Positions 1 through 5,982 are shown, numbered from the stretch's first letter. The stretch: 6,355 nucleotides of DNA from Rhodoferax sp. (GCA_020048795.1 JAIFMA010000193.1:1-6355); one strand, 5' to 3'. Translations and numbers: made by a program. Notes: generated from the sequence alone by a model not told the origin.

Positions 1-151
1 AAACGTAGGTGGCGATGGCGCACCAGATTTGCGTCTTCACCGCGTTCTCGCTGGTGCCCAAAAACTTCTTGATGCGCAAGTGCTGCTTGATGTGGCCGCC
101 GGTTTCAACATGCTGAATTTCAGCCGTTTTCAAAATGTTTGGTAATTTCAT
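1..151 (-). pseudogene. IS4-family DDE transposase fragment, cut by left edge
   Basis: Read on the minus strand from an ATG at 151, this gives 50 codons that run off position 1. From about residue 20 it matches the segment of IS4-type transposases just after the catalytic glutamate region: IKQHLRIKKFLGTSENAVKT, then QIWCAIATYV. In intact members this segment lies well inside the protein and is preceded by a V-E-L-F-F-K-W type motif. Here the preceding residues (MKLPNILKTAEIQHVETGG) do not look like the family, so the N-terminal catalytic part is missing and the junction is near positions 92-97. The ATG is probably incidental, because no ribosome binding site precedes it. Seen: the motif and its abrupt start. 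Inferred: a remnant of an inactivated insertion sequence. The rest of the C-terminus would lie left of the window. Confidence 0.75.
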
Positions 152-159
152 GATAAATT

Positions 160-178
160 GATAGCAGTTGCCGCTATC
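160..178. repeat. short perfect inverted repeat
   Basis: GATAGC (160-165) and GCTATC (173-178) form a 6-bp perfect inverted repeat around a 7-nt loop. It sits immediately upstream, on the minus strand, of the IS4 transposase remnant. The flanking AAATTGATAGC resembles an arm of the hairpin repeats scattered between genes in Comamonadaceae, but only part of such an element could be present. Function unknown. Confidence 0.35.
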
Positions 179-274
179 CGAGGATGATTTGGTCCAGTGA
201 TTGGGTACCAAGTCCCGGGCAATTAATGTCGACAAGACGAACCCTGGTGGCATGAATTTGCTGATTGAGGGCAC

Positions 275-303
275 AAAAAGGGACTCACCCAGAGTCCATT
301 TTT
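275..303 (-). terminator. rho-independent terminator-like hairpin, possibly bidirectional
   Basis: GGACTC (281-286), loop ACCCA (287-291) and GAGTCC (292-297) form a perfect 6-bp stem. It is flanked by AAAAA at 275-279 and TTTTT at 299-303. Read on the minus strand, the stem is followed by C and a five-T tract about 80 nt after the stop codon of the IstB remnant, as expected for the end of that transcription unit. On the plus strand it is followed by A and five Ts, so it could stop transcription both ways. The rest of the 152-381 gap holds no supportable gene. Confidence 0.55.
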
Positions 304-381
304 GTAATCAGCCAGCGCTTGACCGAACCGATAGTTGGCAGCGCAGACGTGCCACCCCAGCACCATCAGCGCCACGGCACT

Positions 382-609
382 TTAAAGCTCAACCTGGTTC
401 TTGGAGCGATAGCTCTTACCCTCGATCAGCACGGTCTGCACGTGATGCATGACCCGATCCAGCAGCGCCGAAGTCAGCACCGCATCATTATTAAAAATAC
501 CTGCCCAGTGTTTATAAACCCGGTTGGTGGTGATGAGAGTGGCACCACGCTCATAGCGGTGACTGATGATCTGAAACCACCTCGACAGTGCCAATTTTTC
601 CAGTGGTGT
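382..609 (-). pseudogene. istB: IstB-like ATP-binding protein, C-terminal fragment (IS21 family)
   Basis: IstB is the AAA+ helper ATPase of IS21-type elements; it activates the IstA transposase and selects target DNA. Only the last ~70 residues are present, ending with TAA at 382-384. They include FQIISHRYERGATLITTNR, the AAA+ sensor-type segment of IstB, followed by VYKHWAGIFNNDAVLTSALL, and DRVMHHVQTVLIEGKSYRSK near the end, all typical of the family's C-terminus. Full-length IstB is roughly 240-260 residues, so the Walker A and B motifs are missing and the fragment cannot work as an ATPase. Homology begins near position 580; the residues before it (TPLEKLALSRW) do not fit. No istA is present nearby. 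The same frame continues upstream through a single TGA (610-612) into another transposase remnant. Confidence 0.85.
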
Positions 610-996
610 TCACGCCGCCATCCGTTCTTCCTCAGGTGGCGGGTCATGGCGGCGATATTTGGCCATTATTTTCGTCAGGTCAGGAGCCAAAGCGGGAACC
701 GCTAAAAATACTGTGAGGGTGGTGCGCAGCGCACTGGCGACAATCAACTCAGAGGGCGGCATGGCCGGATTCATGGTACGCAGCCAACTGCGAAAGCAGC
801 GCCAAACCTCCGCAGTGTGGTTAATCGCCAAGTGCTGCAGCAAGCCTTGCGCGATGCAGCCGAGCTGGACATAGACATGGTAGGCGCGCATCTTTCTGCG
901 AATGGCTGCCCGGTACTCATCCGTGGTTCGATGTAAATAGTGCCAGAACGGAAACCCCACCAAATCGCCACCCTGAGTTTTTTTTACCTTACCCAA
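610..996 (-). pseudogene. Transposase C-terminal fragment
   Basis: These 128 codons end at TGA 610-612. The stretch HYLHRTTDEYRAAIRRKMRA (about residues 19-38) followed by YHVYVQLGCIAQGLLQHLAI (39-58) and WRCFRSWLRTM (65-75) resembles the C-terminal tail of DDE transposases annotated in proteobacterial genomes; this is recalled from family knowledge, not a search. The catalytic N-terminal domain is absent. The frame starts at a TTG and stays open without ATG up to a TGA at about 1080, where the sequence (APGG, NPAGG, GEQPS) no longer looks transposase-like, so the break lies near 980-1000. It points the same way as the IstB and IS4 remnants but belongs to a different element type. It could instead be the tail of an uncharacterised transposition-associated protein. 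Confidence 0.6.
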
Positions 997-1275
997 CTGG
1001 TTTCTGCTGGGTTGCTCGCCGCCGGCCGGATTTGGCCAGTTTCGACCCGAGCTAACACCTCCAGGCGCCTGTTTTTGTCAGTCTAGATGCGAGGACTTTT
1101 GCGAACTGTCCTGGGCGCTTCATGCCATCAGCCAACGTTACCATCAAGGCTGAGGTTTCTGGTGGTGAACCGATGAATGATGAATCAGAATGTCCATGCG
1201 GGATGCGGGCACCTGGACAAGCCGTCTTAAGCCCAAACGTGTTCACTTTAACTTCCGTCATAAACCATGCATAAA

Positions 1276-1300
1276 TTTTCAATATTTGGCATTTTTCAAT
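1276..1300. repeat. TTTTCAAT direct repeat upstream of YjjJ-like gene
   Basis: TTTTCAAT occurs at 1276-1283 and again at 1293-1300, 17 bp apart, in the AT-rich upstream region and overlapping the candidate promoter. The spacing of about one and a half helical turns and the presence of a DNA-binding domain in the downstream protein make an operator conceivable, but the motif is short and AT-rich and may be chance. Confidence 0.25.
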
Positions 1301-1312
1301 TGGGCGAATAAT
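1286..1312 (+). promoter_or_regulatory. Candidate sigma-70 promoter for YjjJ-like gene
   Basis: TTGGCA at 1286-1291 resembles a -35 box and AATAAT at 1307-1312 a -10 box (five of six consensus bases), with a short 15-bp spacer. An alternative -10, TAATGA at 1309-1314, gives the ideal 17-bp spacing but a poorer match. Either places the transcription start about 35-40 nt before the ATG at 1356. The only basis is motif matching. Confidence 0.3.
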
Positions 1313-1355
1313 GAAAGACGCTTAAACTTACTCAAGTCATAACTTAACTCACAAC

Positions 1356-2747
1356 ATGCGCCCGAGAATCGAATCCGCTCGTGATTCACTGCCGATGCTG
1401 CTGCGACGTCATCCTGGTCTGCGTGCGTCCCAGTTGGCCAGCCTGGCCCAGGTCAGCCCTGCCACCATGGTCCGCATCTTGAAGGAAATGAGTGCCGGCA
1501 TCATTCGCATAGGCCACACCTCTTCGACGCGCTACTTTCTGCGCCGATCCTTGCGTGGGATGCAGGGTGACATCGCTGTCTATGCCATTGATACCCAAGG
1601 TCAGGCGACGCAGGTCGGTGAACTCCAGTTGACCGAGCCAGATGGAACACTGCTCGATGTTGCTGCGATGGGTTGGGTCGTGGACAAGGAGTTTGCCAAT
1701 GGCGTCTGGGGCAACGGCCTTGCGTATCCATTGCAGGACATGAGGCCGCAAGGATTTCTGGGGCGCCAGTTTGCTGTAGCACAAGCTGGCCAACTGGACA
1801 TCTCTACCAACCCAAAGGAGTGGAATGATGACGAGGTGCTCCACGTTCTCACGCAATACGGCATCGACACCACCGGCAACCTGATTCTGGGCGATACCGC
1901 GCTTCAGCGCTGGTTGCAGACCAAGGCCGCACCACCGGCGCTATTCGATGACACGACGATTGAAGCGGGCTATGCCAAACTAGCTTCTCTGGCCAGCGCA
2001 GGCGCCGCTGCGGGTTCGAGTGCAGCGGGGGAGTTCCCAAAGTTCACAGCCGTGCGTGAATTGGCAGGGTCCCAGACCGCGCACGTCATCGTTAAATACA
2101 CCGCCGCGGACACATCCGACACCGTGCAGCGGTGGTCAGATCTTCTGGTGTGCGAGCACCTGGCGCTGCAAGCCCTGCGCACGTTCGCTAACATTCCAAG
2201 TGCCCACAGTCGAATTCTGCGGTCACAGGGGCGCACCTATATCGAGGTCGAGCGGTTTGATCGGCATGGTCTCTATGGTCGAAGTGCCTTGTGCAGTCTG
2301 GAAACTCTAGAGGCTTCACTGCTGCCAGCAACCAGTAAAGATTGGGGAGATGCAGCCATCATGATGCATAAGCAGGGATGGCTAAACCCTGAGGCAGTCC
2401 ACCAAATTCAGGTGATTTGGGCCTTCGGCCGCCTGATCGGAAACTCTGACATGCACCGTGGGAACCTGAGCTTTGTACCCACCCTTCCCGTTCAGGCGGC
2501 ACCGGTCTACGACATGCTGCCGATGATGTTTGCACCTTTGCAGGGAGGTGAGATTGCGGCGGTGAAGTTTGCGCCTGAACTACCTATGCCGGCCCACCGG
2601 CAGGCTTGGGCACAGGCCTGCATCGCCGCACAGGCTTTTTGGCAGGCGGCATCCGATGATGCGCGCATCAGCAAGCCGTTTAGGGTCTTGTGCGCAGAGA
2701 ACCTCGCTGCCTTGAATCGACTGAGCGATTTGCAGCGGGCCAAGTGA
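1356..2747 (+). CDS. yjjJ: HipA-family kinase, YjjJ type, with N-terminal winged-helix domain
   Basis: An intact 463-residue member of the HipA-like serine/threonine kinase superfamily, closest in layout to E. coli YjjJ (about 440 residues). Residues ~12-62 form a helix-turn-helix (LRASQLASLAQVSPATMVRI), ~72-140 a HipA N-subdomain ending in the YjjJ-type DMRPQGFLGRQ, and ~165-460 the kinase. Visible kinase features are a Ser/Gly-rich loop GSSAAGEFPKF (220-230), where HipA kinases autophosphorylate; the likely ATP lysine K247 in VIVKY; EVERFDR (297-303); the catalytic loop IGNSDMHRGN with D365 and N370; and the metal-binding D386 in VYDML. The ATG at 1356 starts just before the helix-turn-helix but has no clear Shine-Dalgarno. 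No separate HipB gene lies beside it, so the fused domain may serve as its own regulator. HipA itself phosphorylates glutamyl-tRNA synthetase; the target here cannot be read from sequence. A cytoplasmic location is inferred. Confidence 0.9.
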   Translation: MRPRIESARDSLPMLLRRHPGLRASQLASLAQVSPATMVRILKEMSAGIIRIGHTSSTRYFLRRSLRGMQGDIAVYAIDTQGQATQVGELQLTEPDGTLLDVAAMGWVVDKEFANGVWGNGLAYPLQDMRPQGFLGRQFAVAQAGQLDISTNPKEWNDDEVLHVLTQYGIDTTGNLILGDTALQRWLQTKAAPPALFDDTTIEAGYAKLASLASAGAAAGSSAAGEFPKFTAVRELAGSQTAHVIVKYTAADTSDTVQRWSDLLVCEHLALQALRTFANIPSAHSRILRSQGRTYIEVERFDRHGLYGRSALCSLETLEASLLPATSKDWGDAAIMMHKQGWLNPEAVHQIQVIWAFGRLIGNSDMHRGNLSFVPTLPVQAAPVYDMLPMMFAPLQGGEIAAVKFAPELPMPAHRQAWAQACIAAQAFWQAASDDARISKPFRVLCAENLAALNRLSDLQRAK

Positions 2748-2814
2748 GATCGGTAGCTGCACGATTGCTCGTTTGTGCAACATCACGTGACTGTTGATTG
2801 ACCGCGATGTGTGT

Positions 2815-2840
2815 AAAAGATCTTTTCATTTTTCAAAATG
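2815..2840. repeat. Two adjacent AT-rich palindromes after the YjjJ-like gene
   Basis: AAAAGATCTTTT (2815-2826) is a perfect 12-bp palindrome. It is directly followed by CATTTTTCAAAATG (2827-2840), whose 6-bp arms CATTTT and AAAATG are perfect around a 2-nt centre. They lie about 70 nt past the stop codon of the kinase gene. Neither has a loop large enough for a good RNA hairpin, so protein binding or chance is more plausible than termination. The 10-mer CATTTTTCAA also occurs upstream of the gene at 1290-1299. Confidence 0.35.
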
Positions 2841-2932
2841 TCCTCGACGGGTTTCCTGCAGCGCGTGCAGCCAGCCAACTCCTGCATGAATTTGCCGCTC
2901 TGCGTAGACCTATGCCCTTCGCTAACGAGTAA

Positions 2933-3580
2933 TTCTATTTCCACTTCGATAAGACATCAATAATCCAGGGCCAGTTGGTGATCGACTTGATAACCTCTGA
3001 CGTGCTTTCCATCGCCCCTGATGTCCTTTTCAAATTCCAGGCCGATCTGCAGCGTATCTACAAAGACCTCAGCACCGCCGCCATCATCGCATTCGGGGCT
3101 ACCGATGTCATGCGCTTTCTTGGCCGCAAGCCGCATGGCGGCATCGCCGGAGAGGTCATCATTGATAGCAAAAAGCGTCCCCAAGGCACGCGCATCAAGT
3201 TCCGCATGAAACGTCATTCGATCAAGCTTTGCGATCATCTCAATGTCTTGCGGATTGAGACCACCCTGAACAATCCGGCAGAGTTCAAAATCCTGACTTC
3301 ATCGCAAAATGATCAGGGTCAAACTGTCTGTCGGTGGTCGCCCATGCGCAAAGGGGTTTCAAACTTCTGGCGTTACTCGCAAGTCGGTCATGGTGCCAAT
3401 TTCCGCCTGATCGATGCCCTGGCCAATGCTCCTCTTCAAGGCGCAGCAATCGCAGAACTCGATCGCTTGAGCCAGTCTCAGAGCAAGGACGGGCATCGCG
3501 TGGCAGCATTCAATCCGGCGGCATCGGGCACCTGCACCGCGTCAAGGTCAGCCGCCAGGAGGCGGTCGATGCCGGGTTGA
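2933..3580 (+). pseudogene. Truncated gene of an uncharacterised conserved family
   Basis: The open frame runs from after a stop at 2930-2932 to TGA 3578-3580; the first possible start is a TTG at 2975 without a ribosome binding site. Numbering from that TTG, clear family-like motifs are DVMRFLGRK (44-52), RPQGTRIKFRMKRHSIKLCD (68-87), VLRIETTLNNPAEFKIL (91-107), RWSPMRKGVSNFWRYSQVG (120-138) and HRVAAFNPAA (174-183). I recall these from a conserved hypothetical protein family found in environmental and mobile DNA, with no established function. Such proteins are much longer at the N-terminus and end in a winged-helix-like region after the FNP motif. Here the N-terminus is missing, and after about residue 184 the translation becomes low-complexity Ala/Arg/Ser, so the C-terminus is lost too. 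The coding signal passes to another frame at about 3515. Non-functional remnant inferred. Confidence 0.65.
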
Positions 3581-3807
3581 TCAAGCACGGCATCAACTCG
3601 ATTGCCTATCTGGCTGCAGACGACCAAAAAGAACTGGTGGACTTTGCTGCCACCGCGCTGGCCGACGGCTGGGCCATGCACTGCCGTATTGCGCAAGGCT
3701 TGCAGAAGACGGGCATGGATTTGGTGACGCTGATGAAGTATTTCGCCAGCACCGGTCGCCATGAGGAAGACCAGATTTTTCGGCTGGAACACCTCACAAG
3801 CTACTGA
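3502..3807 (+). pseudogene. 3' fragment of an unidentified gene
   Basis: About 100 codons ending at TGA 3805-3807, in a different frame from the gene fragment it overlaps at 3502-3580. From about 3520 codon use is strongly coding (GC-rich third positions) and the protein looks globular and well formed, with Leu/Ala-rich helices such as ELVDFAATALADGWAMHCRI followed by AQGLQKTGMDLVTLMKYFAS, then TGRHEEDQIFRLEHL. No ATG or GTG start with a ribosome binding site exists near the point where coding character begins; the frame's only upstream ATG (3334) lies deep within the other gene's coding region. It therefore seems to have lost its 5' end. I do not recognise the family. It could be the displaced C-terminus of the upstream fragment after a frameshift, but it lacks the winged-helix ending I would expect there. 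Confidence 0.5.
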
Positions 3808-3831
3808 ATCCGCGTGGCACCAATAACTCCT

Positions 3832-3881
3832 GATTAAATAGCGTGCTGTTCATACAGATATTGGGCTACAAGCCGAAAAGA
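3832..3881. repeat. Possible degraded Comamonadaceae-type intergenic repeat
   Basis: In the gap between two convergent genes, TTAAATAGCGTGCT is followed some 20 nt later by TTGGGCTACAAGCC. The right half resembles the GGGCTACAAGC arm of hairpin repeats common between genes in Comamonadaceae, and AAATAGC resembles the opposite arm. The two arms pair poorly, so if it is such a repeat it is decayed. No good terminator is visible in this 86-bp gap. Confidence 0.25.
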
Positions 3882-3893
3882 CTTAAGAAAACC

Positions 3894-4967
3894 CTACAAA
3901 TCCACCTGCTGCAGCGACCCGGCCAGACCTGATTCATAAAGAAAAAGGCCGGTGCTGCGCACTTGCCCCAGCGTCTGGTTGCTAGCGGTATTGACCGAAA
4001 ACGGACTGGCCACGCGACCCAGGTAAAGTGCTCCCACACCGCTTTGGGCCAGGCCAATCAGGCTGTCTTGCCCGTTGGCATCGCGCTGCCACACGCGCAG
4101 CTGGCTGTAAACCGCGTCGTTTTCATCAATCCACTGATTGCCGTCCTGATCGTATTTGGCCAGATCGGCAAAACCGTCGCCGCTGCGCGGGCCAAACAGC
4201 TCGGCACCGTTGTTGATTTTGCCGTCGCCGTTTTTGTCCAGCGCCAGAAAGCCGCTGCCACCGGCGACAAAAGCGATGTTTTCTGGTTGACCATCAGCAT
4301 TCAGGTCAAAGGCAAACTGGGTATCCATCAGCTCAGCGCCGGCGCCACCAAAGTTGATCACCAACGGGTCTTTGCGCACCGCGTCGCCCTCACGGATCGA
4401 GGTGTTGCTGATCTGCACAAAAGCGCGGCTCATTTCAAGCTGCAAACTAAAGCTGATCTGCAGCCCGTCGGCAGTTTGCACCACCCCCTGGGCGCTGACC
4501 TGAGTGGTTTCAAACTCTGCCACCGTCTCCTGGGTGTCGATTTCAAGGCCCCACCCGGCTGGTTTAGCACTGGCTGCGGCAGTGCCATCAGCGGGTGCGG
4601 CAGCCGGCGGGGGCTGGCTTGGCGCAGCCGTAGCGCCTGACCCGGCCTGCAACTCGCGAGCATCAAACACCCGAACCGCCCGCCCGGTGATGGCTTCCAC
4701 CATGTCCATCAGCAAGCGCAGGCGCGGGTCATTGCGAACCGCGTCGTTGGCTTGTTCGATCTTGTCGGTTCTTTCGGTTTGCGCCTGCGCCGCACCGGGC
4801 GACAGCGTCAACTGCACGCCCTGCTGGGGTGCCTGCAGTTGTCGGCGCCCCTCAAAATCAGGCCGCTGGCTGCCGACCCAGGCCCGCAAGGTGGTTTGTT
4901 GGGAACGCAAAGACACACTGGTGTGCTGACTTTGCAGGGCGATGGTGGATTGAGCGATCTTCATCAC
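3894..4967 (-). CDS. EF-hand/VCBS-type calcium-binding hypothetical protein
   Basis: 357 residues, intact, ending in TAG at 3894-3896. The N-terminal ~35 residues (MKIAQSTIALQSQH onward) are short and polar, with no signal peptide or membrane segment. A Pro/Ala/Gly-rich linker spans ~108-137. The C-terminal half holds three Asp-rich loops: DLNADGQPE (221-229), DKNGDGKINNGAELFG (244-259) and DQDGNQWIDEND (273-284). The second and third look like EF-hand or dockerin-type calcium loops, and the GAELFGPRSGDGFADLAKYD arrangement is familiar from proteobacterial proteins labelled VCBS or EF-hand hypothetical. Their role is not established. Calcium binding is inferred from the loops; secretion cannot be judged, as no RTX nonapeptides are seen. 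The start could be GTG 4967 or ATG 4964; ATG is more likely since the purine-rich AAAGAG runs into the GTG. Confidence 0.8.
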   Translation of the reverse strand: MMKIAQSTIALQSQHTSVSLRSQQTTLRAWVGSQRPDFEGRRQLQAPQQGVQLTLSPGAAQAQTERTDKIEQANDAVRNDPRLRLLMDMVEAITGRAVRVFDARELQAGSGATAAPSQPPPAAAPADGTAAASAKPAGWGLEIDTQETVAEFETTQVSAQGVVQTADGLQISFSLQLEMSRAFVQISNTSIREGDAVRKDPLVINFGGAGAELMDTQFAFDLNADGQPENIAFVAGGSGFLALDKNGDGKINNGAELFGPRSGDGFADLAKYDQDGNQWIDENDAVYSQLRVWQRDANGQDSLIGLAQSGVGALYLGRVASPFSVNTASNQTLGQVRSTGLFLYESGLAGSLQQVDL

Positions 4968-4986
4968 TCTTTAACGGCCCAATTAG

Positions 4987-4999
4987 CCTGAAATTCAGG
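4987..4999. repeat. Palindrome upstream of the calcium-binding protein gene
   Basis: CCTGAAATTCAGG is a perfect 6-bp-arm palindrome with one central base, about 20 bp before the start of the minus-strand gene at 4967 and about 60 bp past the stop of the dienelactone hydrolase gene. It lacks a loop and a T tract, so it is not a terminator; a protein-binding site is possible but unproven. Confidence 0.3.
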
Positions 5000-5058
5000 G
5001 TCTTTTGAAGCTTTATTTCCACGCCAACTGGCCGACCCCCCTTGCTACCCAGGGTGCA

Positions 5059-5970
5059 TCAAGCCACGCCGTGTGTCTTGAACCAGGCCAGCGCGCGCTG
5101 GAAACCATCGGCGGCTTCGTCCTTGCGGTAGCTGGGGCGGTAGTCGGCATGAAAGGCATGCGGCGCATCTTTGTAAACCACAAATTCAGAGGCTTTGGCT
5201 GCTGCATTGCCCTTGGCACCGGCCTCAGCCAGCGCATCTTTCATCTGGTTGATGGTGGTCAACGGAATGCCACCGTCCTGCCCACCGTACAGACCCAGCA
5301 CCGGTGCCTTCAGGCCAGCGGCCAGGTCCAGCGGGTGTTTGGGCGTCAATTCTGACGGGGTGCCCACCAGGCGACCATACCAGGCCACGCCAGCCTTGAC
5401 GTTTTTGCTTTGCGCGGCATACAACCAGGTGATGCGCCCACCCCAGCAAAAGCCGGTGATCGCCACTTTTTTCAGGTTGCCACCGTTTTCACCAGCCCAT
5501 TTGACCGCGCCATCCAGGTCCGCCATGACTTGCGCGTCAGGCACCTTGGAAACCACCTCGGACATCAGCTTGGCCATTTGGGAATAAGAGGCCGGGTCGC
5601 CCTGGCGCGCATACAGCTCGGGGGCAATGGCCAGGTAACCGGCCTTGGCAAAGCGCCTGCAGGTGTCGGCAATGTATTCATGCACACCAAAAATTTCCTG
5701 AATCACCAGCACCACCGGCAAATTCTTTTTGCCGGTGGGCATGGCGTAAAAAAACGGCACCGAGAAGCCCGCCATGTCGAAAATTCTCTCGCCAGAGGTC
5801 AGGCCTTCGGACGATGTCTTGATGGCGGTCTGCGCCATGATCGGCATCGCCGCTGCGGCATAACCGACACCCAGCGCCACTTTGAGCGCGGTGCGCCGAC
5901 TGGCACCATCTTCAGTGGTTTGCCCCGGCAGCAGGGCTGAGAAATCCTGGGATTGATCACGATTAAGCAC
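5059..5970 (-). CDS. Dienelactone hydrolase family protein with Tat-type leader
   Basis: 303 residues of the alpha/beta-hydrolase class that includes carboxymethylenebutenolidase, which hydrolyses dienelactone to maleylacetate. Family features are QEIFGVHEYI (91-100, with the family's conserved Glu at 92), the nucleophile elbow GFCWGG with C175, D232 in GGQDGG and H271 in DAPHAFH, giving a complete Cys-Asp-His triad. The family core is about 230-240 residues; the extra N-terminus carries SRRTALK (24-30) followed by a hydrophobic Ala-rich segment and AMPIMAQ (41-47), a plausible twin-arginine export signal with cleavage near 47. A periplasmic enzyme is inferred. The start is GTG 5968-5970, supported by AAGGAG at 5977-5982 six bases upstream. 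No catechol-pathway genes are visible, so the natural substrate is open. It is divergent from the bkdA1-like gene. Confidence 0.92.
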   Translation of the reverse strand: MLNRDQSQDFSALLPGQTTEDGASRRTALKVALGVGYAAAAMPIMAQTAIKTSSEGLTSGERIFDMAGFSVPFFYAMPTGKKNLPVVLVIQEIFGVHEYIADTCRRFAKAGYLAIAPELYARQGDPASYSQMAKLMSEVVSKVPDAQVMADLDGAVKWAGENGGNLKKVAITGFCWGGRITWLYAAQSKNVKAGVAWYGRLVGTPSELTPKHPLDLAAGLKAPVLGLYGGQDGGIPLTTINQMKDALAEAGAKGNAAAKASEFVVYKDAPHAFHADYRPSYRKDEAADGFQRALAWFKTHGVA

Positions 5971-5976
5971 GGGGTT

Positions 5977-5982
5977 CTCCTT
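5977..5982 (-). promoter_or_regulatory. Shine-Dalgarno fixing the GTG start of the hydrolase
   Basis: On the minus strand AAGGAG lies six bases before GTG 5970, a near-ideal ribosome binding site. It supports the non-ATG start and thus the presence of the twin-arginine leader in the protein. Confidence 0.75.

Larger units (their letters stand above)
997..1355. other. Gene-free stretch upstream of the YjjJ-like gene
   Basis: About 360 bp without a supportable gene. A 76-codon minus-strand frame (1052-1282) exists but has no ribosome binding site and no family I recognise. The left half is GC-rich with a GGCC-rich inverted repeat near 1025-1038 and an imperfect ACCCAAC/GCTGGGT stem near 991-1013. 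The right end (1260-1355) is clearly AT-rich and is the likely promoter region of the downstream gene. Confidence 0.5.

Noticed and set aside
265..705. 146-codon plus-strand open frame
   Set aside because: It runs antisense across the IstB and transposase remnants, has no ribosome binding site, and its translation has no family resemblance; it is a shadow.
980..1014. T-rich run plus ACCCAAC/GCTGGGT stem as a terminator
   Set aside because: On the plus strand the T run precedes the stem, and on the minus strand the stem is followed by an A run, so neither orientation fits an intrinsic terminator.
1052..1282. 76-codon minus-strand open frame upstream of the kinase gene
   Set aside because: No ribosome binding site, no recognised motif and mixed composition; it cannot be supported, although it sits in otherwise empty sequence.
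1386..1856. 156-codon minus-strand open frame inside the kinase gene
   Set aside because: It is the antisense of a strongly supported HipA-family coding region and has no independent evidence.
2758..2779. TGCAC/GTGCA stem after the kinase stop codon as a terminator
   Set aside because: Only 5 bp of stem, a 12-nt loop and no following T tract.
3963..4640. 225-codon plus-strand open frame
   Set aside because: Antisense to the EF-hand-like protein gene; long only because of the GC-rich codon pattern on the other strand.
5410..5940. 176-codon plus-strand open frame
   Set aside because: Antisense to the dienelactone hydrolase gene, whose catalytic triad and ribosome binding site make it the real gene.
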